Assembly: GCA_050951725.1 (NCBI GenBank)
Contig: JBMNJO010000012.1
Coordinates: forward strand, 1-64,000
Reading direction: 5' to 3'
DNA from: DTU052 sp050951725
Lineage (GTDB): Bacteria > Bacillota > Syntrophomonadia > Syntrophomonadales > DTU052
Length of the DNA stretch: 64,000 bases
The number at the start of each line of letters is the position of its first letter. The first letter of the stretch is position 1. Both the position numbers and the translations under genes were made by a program. Below, one piece after another: positions 35,152-44,316 of the stretch. The notes below the pieces were generated by a model. The model was given only the letters and a program-made list of their open reading frames with translations, had not been told where the DNA came from and did not search any database.

Positions 35152-35268
35152 GGACATTTTGATCATTTCCAAAGCCGCCGGAGTTCTTGAAGACACCGGC
35201 GGCTTTTAATATGACGATAGGCGTTTCTGTTGTTCCGCGATCATGTCCGCCCTAAAGGTGAACCAGGC

Positions 35269-35544
35269 TTATGGGAACAAATAATATAAAAGGCAGCCTT
35301 GCAGGAACATGATCAGTGGCAAACCCCATTTGAATTTGATGTGACGGGTTTTGTGGCGGAAGATATGCATGCCGGCTAATCCGCCTATTGAGCCTCCCAG
35401 GACCGAGGCCAGCATCAGGTTCCGTTCCCGAATTCTCCGCCGGTGGTTCCGGGCCAGCCGTTTGTCCCATGCGAAGAGGCAAAAGGTCACAGTATTGATC
35501 ACCAGGATGTAGTACAAGACAAACTTCGGATTTGGTTCCAACAT
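35269..35544 (-). CDS. DUF1294 small membrane protein
   Basis: About 91 residues from ATG 35544 (MLEPNPKF). An alternative start at 35637 would give 122 residues; neither has a strong ribosome site. Signature elements of DUF1294: NTVTFCLFAWDKRLARN, RRIRERNLMLASVLGGSIGG and HKTRHIKFKWG, with two or three membrane helices. Function unknown. Confidence 0.8.
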   Translation of the reverse strand: MLEPNPKFVLYYILVINTVTFCLFAWDKRLARNHRRRIRERNLMLASVLGGSIGGLAGMHIFRHKTRHIKFKWGLPLIMFLQGCLLYYLFP

Positions 35545-35808
35545 AAAGTCACGTCCAATTTCAGCATCTATATTAAGTTTTCGGAGTCTGTCTGTGAAAA
35601 CCTGCAGCCTGAGGTCTGGCAAAGAGAAATTATGCATTCAAACTTATGAATTATAACTATGCATAAAAAAGCAACCGAGTGATGCCCATCTGCGTTCCTT
35701 TTCCTAATTTTCTGATTCTTGTGGCTTAAAGGGGTGTTTTGTGTTACGTTTACAGTTAAGAGTATCGTAGTAAACATTTACAATCATTAAGGTTAGGAGG
35801 AAGGAGAT

Positions 35809-36588
35809 TTGGAGTGGAAGGATTATAGCACTCTAAAAGTCGAGGAGATTGAACCTGGTATTCTGTTGGTAGGTCTCAACCGGCCGGAAAAGTTGGATGC
35901 CCTCAACCTGCAGATGTTGGACGAGATCCTGGATCTGTGGGGCGGGCTGAAGCATAACCTGGATATCCGGGTAGTAATCCTTAAGGGCGAGGCCGAAAAG
36001 GGTTTCTGCGGCGGTCTGGATTTGAATGAAGGGGTACCGGTCCCTGAGTATACCGGTCCGTTGATGTTTGATTGGCAGACCAGGCTGGGGGAGATCGAGC
36101 TGTTCATGCGGCAGATGCCTCAGCCAATTGTCTGCATGATACATGGCGCTGCGGCCGGGGCGGGTTTTAGTTTTGCCATGGCTTCAGACATCCGGGTCAT
36201 TTCGACCGATGCCCGTTTCTTGTGCGCCTATGTCAATGTAGGAATCGGTGGGGCTGATATGGGAAGCAGCTATTTTCTGCCCCGGTTGATCGGAGCCGGC
36301 AGAGCCTACGAGTTTATGCTGACCGGCCGGATCATGAATGCCGAAGAAGCCATGAACCTGGGCCTGGCTTCCCGGTGTGTTGAACGCGCGGAGCTGATGG
36401 CAACAGCTTTGGATCTGGCCCGTACTATGGCCGCCAAAGATCCACTGGCATTAAGAATGACGAAAGAGGCTATTAACCACAGCCTGGGATGTGCCGGACT
36501 GGAAGCTGCTCTGGCCATGGAGAACCGCAATCAGATCATGATGATGATGCACAACGTAATGCAGGGCAAGGGCCCCGTTTACCGTTAA
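35809..36588 (+). CDS. Enoyl-CoA hydratase/isomerase (crotonase) family protein
   Basis: 259 residues. TTG start with AGGAGG eight bases upstream. The oxyanion-hole segments are GFCGGLDLNEG and HGAAAGAGFSFAMASDIRV. At the usual catalytic-glutamate positions of bona fide hydratases it reads AYVNVGIGGADMGSSYFLP, so the two canonical glutamates are absent and an aspartate (DMGSS) is present instead. This places it in a crotonase subgroup whose reaction may not be simple 2-enoyl hydration. Soluble. It is followed by a strong terminator, so it is monocistronic. Confidence 0.87.
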   Translation: MEWKDYSTLKVEEIEPGILLVGLNRPEKLDALNLQMLDEILDLWGGLKHNLDIRVVILKGEAEKGFCGGLDLNEGVPVPEYTGPLMFDWQTRLGEIELFMRQMPQPIVCMIHGAAAGAGFSFAMASDIRVISTDARFLCAYVNVGIGGADMGSSYFLPRLIGAGRAYEFMLTGRIMNAEEAMNLGLASRCVERAELMATALDLARTMAAKDPLALRMTKEAINHSLGCAGLEAALAMENRNQIMMMMHNVMQGKGPVYR

Positions 36589-36603
36589 TAACCGATGGTC
36601 ACA

Positions 36604-36652
36604 AAAAGGCGGTTCCGGGTCAGATTCCTGACCCAGGACCGCCTTTTTTACG
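36604..36652. terminator. Terminator of the crotonase gene, usable from both sides
   Basis: Long stem AAAGGCGGTTC... with GGGTCAG/CTGACCC inside and GGACCGCCTTT closing, then TTTTA. The convergent amidohydrolase gene ends just beyond it. Confidence 0.85.
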
Positions 36653-36697
36653 TACGCATCTAGCAGTCGAGATATTCCCGAAGCTGTAAAAGCCGGC

Positions 36698-38056
36698 CTA
36701 GAAGAGGTGAGGCAGTTTTTTCTTAATACGGTCGAGGTTATGGTTGGCCTGGCGAATCACCGAATCCTGGTCCATGGTGGTCAGGACTCCATCTTCGTAT
36801 ACGATGCGGCCATCCACCACAGTTAAAGTTACGTCACTGGCTTTGGCCTGGTAAACCAGTTGGCCGTAAATATCGGTGTAATCCCAGGGCGCGCAGTGGA
36901 TTCCTTCCAGATTGATCATAGCCAGATCAGCCTTCTTTCCCACCTCCAGGGAACCAACCTCCTTATCCAATCCCATAGCCTGTGCCCCTCCCAGGGTAGC
37001 TAACTCCAAAACACTCCTGGCGGGCATTGAGGTTGGCCCGTAACGGGGCTTGTGAATCAGGGCGGCTAATCGCATCTCCAGGAAGGGATCCAAATTGTTG
37101 TTGCAGGGTGCACCATCGGCACCCAGGGCGATATGAGTTCCTTGTTCAAGCATACCGGGTATGGGAGCAATCCCTGAAGCCAGCTTCAGGTTGGAAGAGG
37201 GGCAGTGGACCACATTGGTTGCACTTTGAGCCAGCAGGCGAATCTCGTCATCGGTTACCCATATGCAATGAGCCAGAACCAGATTACTGCCGGTCAATCC
37301 CAGGTGGTTCAGATAAGCTACGTTGTCCATTCCCCGGTCTGACCGAACCAGGGCCACCTCCGACCGGTTTTCCGAGGCATGGGTATGTATTTGGACCCCG
37401 TACCTCTCCGCCAGGTTTCTGACCTCGACAAGCAGTGGCTCGCTGCAGGACACGGCGAAGCGGGGGGTGAAGGCATAGTGCAGACGCCCATCACCGCTGC
37501 CATGCCATCTCTCCAGCAGATCAACGCTCCCCTGCAGGGAATCATCGGTTTTTTCCATCAGGCTCTCCGGGAGTCCCTCTCCATGATCTATCATACATTT
37601 GCCGCTGACAGCCCGTATCCCTGATTCAACAATGGCCTGAAAGGCGGCCTCGGTATGATGAACACTTTCCATGTCAATGATGGCAGTGGTGCCGCTTTGC
37701 AAAAGCTCCCCAATGCCCAGCATAGCTGAACAGTATAGGGTTTCCGGGTCATGAGCGCCTTCCAGGGGAAGAATCCGGGTAAAAAGCCAGTCCAGGAGTT
37801 CCAGGTCATTGGCCTGGCCGCGAAAAAGAGTCTGACACAGGTGCACATGGGCCTGTATCAAACCGGGGATCAGCACTTTTCCGCGGGCGTCGATAACTCG
37901 ATCAACCTCAAATTCAGGTTCAGACTGACTGATGGATTTGATGCGGTCTCCATCAATCAGCAGGTTGCCGCGCAGAATCTCCCGGTTTTGATTCATAGTA
38001 ACTATCAAGGCATTTTTAATAAGCAGTGAATTAAGGGGACGTGCGATTTGATTCAT
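36698..38056 (-). CDS. Amidohydrolase of the MTA/SAH deaminase / TRZ-ATZ family
   Basis: 452 residues. Metal-dependent hydrolytic deaminase fold. Metal ligands H70 and H72 in QAHVHLCQ, then THASE, AHCIW and the catalytic aspartate in GADGAPCNNN. ATG start with AAGGGGG upstream. Likely substrates are aminated purines or adenosine derivatives such as S-adenosylhomocysteine or methylthioadenosine, but guanine- or triazine-type substrates cannot be excluded. It is the last gene of a run with a PIG-L deacetylase and a phosphatase-like membrane protein. Confidence 0.87.
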   Translation of the reverse strand: MNQIARPLNSLLIKNALIVTMNQNREILRGNLLIDGDRIKSISQSEPEFEVDRVIDARGKVLIPGLIQAHVHLCQTLFRGQANDLELLDWLFTRILPLEGAHDPETLYCSAMLGIGELLQSGTTAIIDMESVHHTEAAFQAIVESGIRAVSGKCMIDHGEGLPESLMEKTDDSLQGSVDLLERWHGSGDGRLHYAFTPRFAVSCSEPLLVEVRNLAERYGVQIHTHASENRSEVALVRSDRGMDNVAYLNHLGLTGSNLVLAHCIWVTDDEIRLLAQSATNVVHCPSSNLKLASGIAPIPGMLEQGTHIALGADGAPCNNNLDPFLEMRLAALIHKPRYGPTSMPARSVLELATLGGAQAMGLDKEVGSLEVGKKADLAMINLEGIHCAPWDYTDIYGQLVYQAKASDVTLTVVDGRIVYEDGVLTTMDQDSVIRQANHNLDRIKKKLPHLF

Positions 38057-38071
38057 TTAATTTAACCCCCT

Positions 38072-38719
38072 TCATAGGATCTGAAAGCATTCACAATAGT
38101 TCCCTTTACCGGTCATAATTCCGCGATAGCGGTTGAGGCCGCTGATAGCCTGGTCATAGCGGAAATTCGCCAACTGTGATTGGTGGAGATTCAGAGCGGC
38201 CAGTTTCCTATCCAGGTAGGGAGTGATGTCCACGACTAGCGAATACTGCTGGAGAGGGGTCCACACCTCGTAGGCCAATAACATAGCAACCTGCCATGGA
38301 TCACCCTGACACTCCTGGAACCAGGGCCCTCCCGCCCTCCCCTTGGCTTCAACCACCAATTCATGAGTCACCCGGTGGTCCTTATGGCCATCATGCTGAT
38401 GGGGGATATAGATCCATTCCGGTTTTCTGTCTCTTATAAGATTAATCAATGCCACCATATTATCCTGGTTGTATTCCAGGTAGCCGTCCGGATTCCTCAG
38501 AAAGACCAGATCAGTAATTCCCAGTATAGAACACGAGCCTTTGGCCTCCTGTTCTCTAATCGAACCGAGCTTTTCTTTGGAGATGTTATAACCACCTGCA
38601 TCCCCTGAGGTCATATAGACCACAGTTACCTGATCACCGTTCTCAATATGACCTGTCATGGCGCCGCCGCAACCCAGAATCTCATCATCAGGGTGTGGCG
38701 CAAAAACCATGATTTTCAA
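38072..38719 (-). CDS. PIG-L/LmbE family deacetylase
   Basis: 215 residues. The zinc site opens with PHPDDEILGCGG (residues 8-19). A later HQHDGHKDHRVTH supplies the remaining ligand. Related enzymes remove N-acetyl groups from GlcNAc-linked substrates such as GlcNAc-malate in bacillithiol synthesis (BshB). The TTG start at 38719 (KIMVF) has GGGAGGG six bases upstream, while the internal ATG is too far from it. It starts two bases after the upstream gene's stop, so the two are coupled. Confidence 0.88.
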   Translation of the reverse strand: MKIMVFAPHPDDEILGCGGAMTGHIENGDQVTVVYMTSGDAGGYNISKEKLGSIREQEAKGSCSILGITDLVFLRNPDGYLEYNQDNMVALINLIRDRKPEWIYIPHQHDGHKDHRVTHELVVEAKGRAGGPWFQECQGDPWQVAMLLAYEVWTPLQQYSLVVDITPYLDRKLAALNLHQSQLANFRYDQAISGLNRYRGIMTGKGNYCECFQIL

Positions 38720-38721
38720 AC

Positions 38722-40941
38722 TTATCCCTCCCCGTTAGGTTCAATAAGATCGTGGCAGGGTTCGTCACTTTGAGAGAAGATTAAGAGGAGTACGGGGGCA
38801 ATTACATATATACTGGTGGTAGCAGCGGCAACAATTCCTGAATCATTGACAATCAGCCCCACTACTGCGCCAACCAGGATTCCGGAGAATCCCTGAAATA
38901 GACGGGGACAGTCGGTTTTTAAACGGGACATAGCGCCTGACGGGCGATAGAGCAGTATAACCAGAGCAGCCAGGATCGCCAGAAAGACCCGGCTCCAGAC
39001 CGTGTAGCGCATAAGTTTAAGATTCATGCTGGCCTTGCGGAATATAATAATAAGGGCTTCCTGCCAACCGCCAGACAGGACCTGGTTAGCCGCCCGGCCG
39101 ACATGGGACTGTAACTCAGGGGGGCGGTTCAGATCAAATATTGTCAGCCCCAGCACAGCGGCCCCAACTAACGATAATACTATCAAAAGATTGCGTACGC
39201 TGATGCGGATATCTCCAAAGAGCATCAAAGTTACCAAAAAAGCTGCCGGAGCTGTCAGAACCCCATCGGTGTTGGCCCCAAACCCTGGAGCTGATATAAG
39301 CAGGGCTTGAGAGGCCAGGAAAATACCAAGCAGCCACAACACCCATCGGTGATGCCATGCCTGATAAACCGCTGCACTGACCAGAATGGCACATCCGATC
39401 ATCACTCCCATGTACTCGTTGCCAACACCGTAGTAGCGCGCACCGGCCATAGGATCGTATCCCAGGACTGATGACTTGATCATGGTCGCCCCGGTTAAGA
39501 GGTCAATATCAAGTGCCAGTAAGGTTATGAGGGCAACAAAAACAAAAGCCTTATAGTAATGGGCACGAAAACCGACACTTAGTACCAGGGTCAGCAACAG
39601 AGCGGCAATTATGGCTACCACGCCATAAGCCCAGTCAAATGGCAGGTTTATTTTACCCAGGGGGAGCAATACCAGAGGGATTACTGCCATTGCCAGTATG
39701 AAGGGCGGCAGCCATTGGGCTTTCTTCTTAAAAACAGCCAGGAGCAACAGGGCCAGGGCAATAACGATAATTTGAAAGACCACATAACCTTTGACCAGAG
39801 GGGAGCGCAGGCGATTGGTCAAAGCGGTTGATGCGGACATGACCTGGGCCTCATTCAGGGCATCGATCCCGGCTGCGGACCTGGATATAACCGGCCGTCC
39901 AATCATGTTAATTCCAAAATCATTTATGCCCTTAAAAGATAATATGGTGGGGGCGATGTCTGTGTTCGCCACCACAAAATCCCGGCGGGTGGACGCGGAG
40001 GTAAGGAAACCATGGTATCCGGAGCCGTAAACCACCATCGGGGTGAAGGAGTCTTTGGATTCCAACTGCCTTTTGGCCGAAGAAGGGGAGATAATTATCA
40101 AGACATCATCAGGTGACATTTGTTCCTGCAATTTACCAACAAACTGATCAATGTTTGTCAGCAGGCGGGTTCGCTCTGCCTGCACTATATCAGGGAAAGC
40201 CACGGGGGCCTTTTCCAGGCGGGCAAGATCCGCCAGCTCAATAACAAAAACATCAGCATCTGACTTATAGCGGGCAACCTCCTGCAGTATAAAACGGTAA
40301 TTGGTCTCAAGGCCCAACATGCCGGAGGAAGGGACGGTCGTCTGGTTGGATATATTCCCCAAAGGGACCCGGCCGGAAGCATCCATGGCGATGGCCACGG
40401 AAGGGCGTGATCTGGTATCTGCTGTATATCCGATATCGGCATTACCCAGAATGCACACCTTAAAGCCATGCAGCCCCAGTGTTTCACCGAGTAAACCAAG
40501 CCTGGTATTGGTGCTTTCTTTATCCGTACCTGCCATTAAAGCAGGAAGACTGATGAGCACGCATTCGTCTGTACCTGTTTCAAAGCCGGTCAAGGCTTTA
40601 TAGATTTCCGCAGCCGATCTGTGTTTGCCATAAGCTGTTTCATCCACATTGTAGGCGACTATTCCCGGGCTGTATGATCTGGCCAGGTTACCGGCTCCAA
40701 TAGTCAGGGCACCGTTCTCCGTAGTATTGCTGCCCAATGTACGGTTGCTGACCAGCCCAACAGCACCATTTCGCGCCAGTTCAGATATATTTGGGGCAGC
40801 CGCGGTATCAAAATCACTAATTGACAGTTTGTCTGCTACCACCAGATATATGTGTCGGGCCTGTTCCTGGGGAGCAGCCGAAACTGGTCCCGGAGACACC
40901 AGGAGCATAATTAATGCGATTATGCAGGAGAAAAACTTCAC
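38722..40941 (-). CDS. Polytopic membrane protein with N-terminal alkaline-phosphatase-like domain
   Basis: About 739 residues. A signal peptide (KFFSCIIALIMLLVSPGPVSA) is followed by an extracytoplasmic region of about 350 residues. That region has phosphatase-superfamily features: HIYLVVADKLSISDFD, APNISELARNGAVGL, SPSSAKRQ near the end, and NTDIAPTILSFKGI, which is typical of alkaline-phosphatase-like folds. About ten membrane helices follow. GTG at 40941 is preferred over the upstream start on signal-peptide grounds. This combination recurs in Clostridia without a proven function; envelope polymer or phospholipid metabolism is a guess. Confidence 0.8.
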   Translation of the reverse strand: MKFFSCIIALIMLLVSPGPVSAAPQEQARHIYLVVADKLSISDFDTAAAPNISELARNGAVGLVSNRTLGSNTTENGALTIGAGNLARSYSPGIVAYNVDETAYGKHRSAAEIYKALTGFETGTDECVLISLPALMAGTDKESTNTRLGLLGETLGLHGFKVCILGNADIGYTADTRSRPSVAIAMDASGRVPLGNISNQTTVPSSGMLGLETNYRFILQEVARYKSDADVFVIELADLARLEKAPVAFPDIVQAERTRLLTNIDQFVGKLQEQMSPDDVLIIISPSSAKRQLESKDSFTPMVVYGSGYHGFLTSASTRRDFVVANTDIAPTILSFKGINDFGINMIGRPVISRSAAGIDALNEAQVMSASTALTNRLRSPLVKGYVVFQIIVIALALLLLAVFKKKAQWLPPFILAMAVIPLVLLPLGKINLPFDWAYGVVAIIAALLLTLVLSVGFRAHYYKAFVFVALITLLALDIDLLTGATMIKSSVLGYDPMAGARYYGVGNEYMGVMIGCAILVSAAVYQAWHHRWVLWLLGIFLASQALLISAPGFGANTDGVLTAPAAFLVTLMLFGDIRISVRNLLIVLSLVGAAVLGLTIFDLNRPPELQSHVGRAANQVLSGGWQEALIIIFRKASMNLKLMRYTVWSRVFLAILAALVILLYRPSGAMSRLKTDCPRLFQGFSGILVGAVVGLIVNDSGIVAAATTSIYVIAPVLLLIFSQSDEPCHDLIEPNGEG

Positions 40942-41087
40942 TCGCAAACTTCCCTTTAATCGTAGTAATACGCCGCAATATAAGTAAATATTACCAAGCA
41001 CCGGGCTGTTTATCAGTCTACTATACCGAAGGTATGTTACACAACCAATTGCACTCGATTATCACAACGTAGTGTATCCTGTAAAAG

Positions 41088-41122
41088 CAAAAAAGGATGC
41101 ACCCTTCCGGCGCATCCTTTAA
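41088..41122 (-). terminator. Terminator of the second opu operon
   Basis: On the minus strand AAAGGATGCG, then TGCATCCTTTTTTGC: the stem is AAGGATGC/GCATCCTT with a T6 tail. Confidence 0.85.
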
Positions 41123-41135
41123 GTGCGAAACCAAT

Positions 41136-41999
41136 CTAATCTTTTGGCAGCCAGCTGTTGACCAACTCCTCGTTTTCTTCCACCCACTTGGCGGCTGCTT
41201 CCTCGCTGTCACCCATATCTTCAGCCATGACAATCGCATTAGCCAGGTCATCAGAGGTCCAACGGAATTTATCAAAGAACTCGTATGCATCGGGCATATC
41301 CTCTTTTAGTCCCCGCCTGACCACGGTGTTAAGCTGTTCCTCTTCCCCTAAGGACAATTTGGGATCCTCCAGGAATTTTAAGTCCCAGCGGGCAAATTTC
41401 CAGTGCGGGGTCCAACCGGTTACAACCACCCAATCCTGGTTGTCAATAGCCTTCTTCAGGGCCGCTGTCATCGTAGAATCGCTTCCTTCCACCAGTTCGT
41501 AATCCAGTTGATAGTCCTCAATCGCCTGCTCGGTTAACCCCATAATGCCGGCTCCCGGGTCAATGCCGATAATCTTTCCGTCGAACCTGTCTTTTACACC
41601 GTTCAACTCATCAATAGAGTTTATGGTTACGTATTCCGGAACTGTCAGGCCTAATTTCGCACCTTCCATATTGACTCCCAGGTTCTCCACCCGATCACCC
41701 ATCTTGTCCATGTACTCCTTATGGGTTACCGGCAACCAGGAACAGAAGGTGGCATCACCGCTGCCGCCGGCCAGGCCCTCGTACATGGCTGCCGCAGTTA
41801 CCGGCACCAGTTCAACGTCGTATCCCAGTTTGCTTTCCAGGACTTCTGCCACTACATGCGAAGTAGCCGTTGCACAAGCCCATTCTACATACAGAATTTT
41901 GGCAGTCTTTTTATCCGCGGAGTCTCCGCCGCAACCAACCACTGTTGCCACGAGAAATACCATACATAATAACGCTGCGATTACTTTTCTTTTTGACAA
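41136..41999 (-). CDS. opuAC: Glycine betaine-binding lipoprotein, second system
   Basis: 287 residues. Signal KVIAALLCMVFLVATVVG with lipobox cysteine (VVGC). Cage motifs YVEWACATAT, FCSWLPVTHKEY and GWTPHWKF are those of betaine/choline-binding proteins. The TTG start at 41999 forms TAATTG with the permease stop and has GGAGG seven bases upstream. Unlike the first opu operon, the binding protein is the last gene here. Confidence 0.92.
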   Translation of the reverse strand: MSKRKVIAALLCMVFLVATVVGCGGDSADKKTAKILYVEWACATATSHVVAEVLESKLGYDVELVPVTAAAMYEGLAGGSGDATFCSWLPVTHKEYMDKMGDRVENLGVNMEGAKLGLTVPEYVTINSIDELNGVKDRFDGKIIGIDPGAGIMGLTEQAIEDYQLDYELVEGSDSTMTAALKKAIDNQDWVVVTGWTPHWKFARWDLKFLEDPKLSLGEEEQLNTVVRRGLKEDMPDAYEFFDKFRWTSDDLANAIVMAEDMGDSEEAAAKWVEENEELVNSWLPKD

Positions 42000-42848
42000 T
42001 TATTTTCCTCCATTCCAATCAGATTTTCCCAGGTTTTGGGTTATCCGGTCCAGTATTACTGCAACAACAACTATGGCCAGACCGGCCTCGAAGCCCACGC
42101 CAATCTCCAGCCGCTGAATCGATCTCCATACCTCACCCCCCAGTCCTCTGGCACCGATCATAGCAGCTATTACCACCATAGACAGCGATAGCATGATGCA
42201 CTGGTTAATCCCTGCCATTATCGTTGGTTTGGCTAAGGGCAGTTCAATCTTAATCAACATCTGCAAGAAGGTTGATCCGAAGGAGTTCCCCAATTCCACC
42301 AGTTCATCCGGCACCTGCTGCAGTCCGAGTATAGTCAGTCGGATAATTGGCGGCATAGCAAAAATTAAGGTAGCTATAACAGCTGGTACTACGCCGAGAC
42401 CAAAAAAGAATATGGCTGGCAGCAGGTAAACGAATGCCGGAAGGGTCTGCATGAAGTCCAGGATAGGCATCAGGACATTACGAACCCCGTTCTTTTTGGC
42501 ACCCAGAATCCCGAGGGGGATACCAAGTAAAACACACAACAGAACTGCGGCTAAAACCATGGCCAGGGTGGACATTGTGGCTTCCCAAAGCCTGGCGTTC
42601 AGCAGCCAGAAGAGTCCTATAACGCTGAAAATCGCAATTTTGCGATCCGCCAGCCACCAGGTGAGTCCGGCAATCACGATTATAAAAAGCTCAGGCGGGA
42701 GGAACAATAATACATCCTGTAGACCTTCAATAATAACCTCCAGGGCCTCAGAGATGCTTTCGGTGGTTGACCCGCCCTCGCGTACCAGGTACTCTATTCC
42801 ATTTTCTATCCACTGACCAATGGGGATTTTGGGCAGACCGCTTAGCAT
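42000..42848 (-). CDS. opuAB: Glycine betaine ABC transporter permease, second system
   Basis: 282 residues. Permease motifs FMQTLPAFVYLLPAIFFFG and GINQCIMLSLSMVVIAAMIG, nearly superimposable on the first copy. ATG overlaps the ATPase stop as TAATG, so it is translationally coupled. Confidence 0.93.
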   Translation of the reverse strand: MLSGLPKIPIGQWIENGIEYLVREGGSTTESISEALEVIIEGLQDVLLFLPPELFIIVIAGLTWWLADRKIAIFSVIGLFWLLNARLWEATMSTLAMVLAAVLLCVLLGIPLGILGAKKNGVRNVLMPILDFMQTLPAFVYLLPAIFFFGLGVVPAVIATLIFAMPPIIRLTILGLQQVPDELVELGNSFGSTFLQMLIKIELPLAKPTIMAGINQCIMLSLSMVVIAAMIGARGLGGEVWRSIQRLEIGVGFEAGLAIVVVAVILDRITQNLGKSDWNGGK

Positions 42849-44035
42849 TATTCCCTTCTTTCTCCGGCTATGCCGGCAATAACTGAGCCTCTCACGAGAA
42901 TACCTTTCAGGGAGTTGTCTTCATCCACCACTGCCAGGGGGACTCTGCTGGATGCCATGGTATCCAAGAGCTCATTCAGATAAGTATCAGGTGAAGTTAC
43001 GGGCATATCTTTTTTTAGAATACCGTCCAGGCTCTTCTCGCCTCTGCTCGCTGCATCCAAGGCGTCTTCGGCCACCACATAGCCCAGGAGGCGTCTTTCC
43101 CGGTCGGTAACAAACACGCTTGACATCCCGTGCTTTTCCATGAGATGCAGAGCGGTCCTGGGCCCATCCTTCGTATAGGCTACGCTGCGGGGTTTTACCA
43201 TTACCGTAGCGGCTGTCAGGGCCTTGGAACGATCAACATTTTCTACAAACCGGGCTACGTAATCAGTAGCTGGTGAAAGCAAAATCTCTTCGGCAGTACC
43301 GATTTGAACGATTTCCCCGTCTTTCATGAGAGCGATCCTGTCCCCAATCTTTAAGGCCTCATCCAGGTCATGGGTGACAAATATGATGGTTTTCTGAAGT
43401 TTCTTTTGCAGTTCGATCAATTCATCCTGCATGTCCTGACGGATAAGAGGATCAAGAGCACTAAAGGGTTCGTCCATCAGGAGAATATCAGGATCGGTTG
43501 CCAGGGCCCGGGCCAATCCCACCCGCTGTTGCATACCACCACTCAGGTTATTGGGGTAATACTCGGCCCAGCCACCAAGCCCAACCAACTCCAGGGCTTT
43601 CCTGGCCTTTTCAAGTCTTTCCGCCTTGGGGACGTTATCGACCTCCAAACCATAAGCCACATTTTCCACCACGGTTCTGTTCGGCAGTAAGGCAAAACGC
43701 TGAAACACCATTGACATCTTCTTCCGGCGGATATGAATCATTTCCTGGGAGGAAACCCTGGTTAGATCCTGTCCGTCAATCATGATGGTTCCTGAGGTTG
43801 GACTGATAAGGAAGTTTATACACCTTAACAGGGTCGATTTGCCGCTGCCAGAAAGGCCCATGAGAACAAAACTTTCTCCTGGCTGCACCGCAAGGTTAAT
43901 ATTTCTAATCCCAACCACCTGTCGGGTCTGTTTCCTTATCTGGTCATTTTTTACGCCTTGTTTTATTAAGGTCAGAGCGCGGTCCGGATGATTGCCAAAT
44001 ACCTTGGTGACATCTTTAATCGTAATTTTATCCAT
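42848..44035 (-). CDS. opuAA: Glycine betaine ABC transporter ATPase with CBS domains, second system
   Basis: 395 residues. Walker A GLSGSGKST, signature LSGGMQQR, Walker B ILLMDEPFSALDP (canonical DEPF, unlike copy 1). C-terminal CBS pair. It leads the operon in the order ATPase-permease-binding protein. Its upstream region carries only the 3' half of a c-di-AMP riboswitch. Confidence 0.94.
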   Translation of the reverse strand: MDKITIKDVTKVFGNHPDRALTLIKQGVKNDQIRKQTRQVVGIRNINLAVQPGESFVLMGLSGSGKSTLLRCINFLISPTSGTIMIDGQDLTRVSSQEMIHIRRKKMSMVFQRFALLPNRTVVENVAYGLEVDNVPKAERLEKARKALELVGLGGWAEYYPNNLSGGMQQRVGLARALATDPDILLMDEPFSALDPLIRQDMQDELIELQKKLQKTIIFVTHDLDEALKIGDRIALMKDGEIVQIGTAEEILLSPATDYVARFVENVDRSKALTAATVMVKPRSVAYTKDGPRTALHLMEKHGMSSVFVTDRERRLLGYVVAEDALDAASRGEKSLDGILKKDMPVTSPDTYLNELLDTMASSRVPLAVVDEDNSLKGILVRGSVIAGIAGERRE

Positions 44036-44259
44036 GAATCATAACCTTTCCACACAGGCACAACCGGTTGTTGGCCCAGCCGGAACCTGAGTCAACGATC
44101 GGAGGGCACATATTATTAACGCTGATCGCCTGACCAGCACGATTAACTTATAATAGTGTGACCTGAAATTATTGGGATATGCTATTGAGGAAAACTTTGT
44201 GGGAGATGCTTCTGATGAAGCGGGGTTGACGATAAGCAAAGCCATTCCCCTCCCAAAGT
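44036..44259. other. Leader between the riboswitch remnant and opuAA copy 2
   Basis: About 225 bases. No clear terminator. On the minus strand a TATTATAAG at about 44150 is a possible but weak -10. Confidence 0.3.
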
Positions 44260-44302
44260 GCTTACAAGGTTAGCTGACGGGTCCGGGCTGGGACGCCCTA
44301 CC
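44260..44302 (-). ncRNA. Truncated c-di-AMP riboswitch (3' half only)
   Basis: The minus strand reads GGTAGGGCG, TCCCAGCCCGG, then ACCCGTCAGCTAACC and TTGTAAGC. These are the conserved 3' blocks of the ydaO class, matching the intact element at 3650-3786. The 5' blocks (GGGGGAACC and GGGGTGAATC) and the 5' strand of P1 are absent: the sequence 14 bases upstream is already the stop codon of the ABC permease gene. It cannot form the complete aptamer. Confidence 0.8.
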
Positions 44303-44316
44303 GTTTTTCACAGTTC

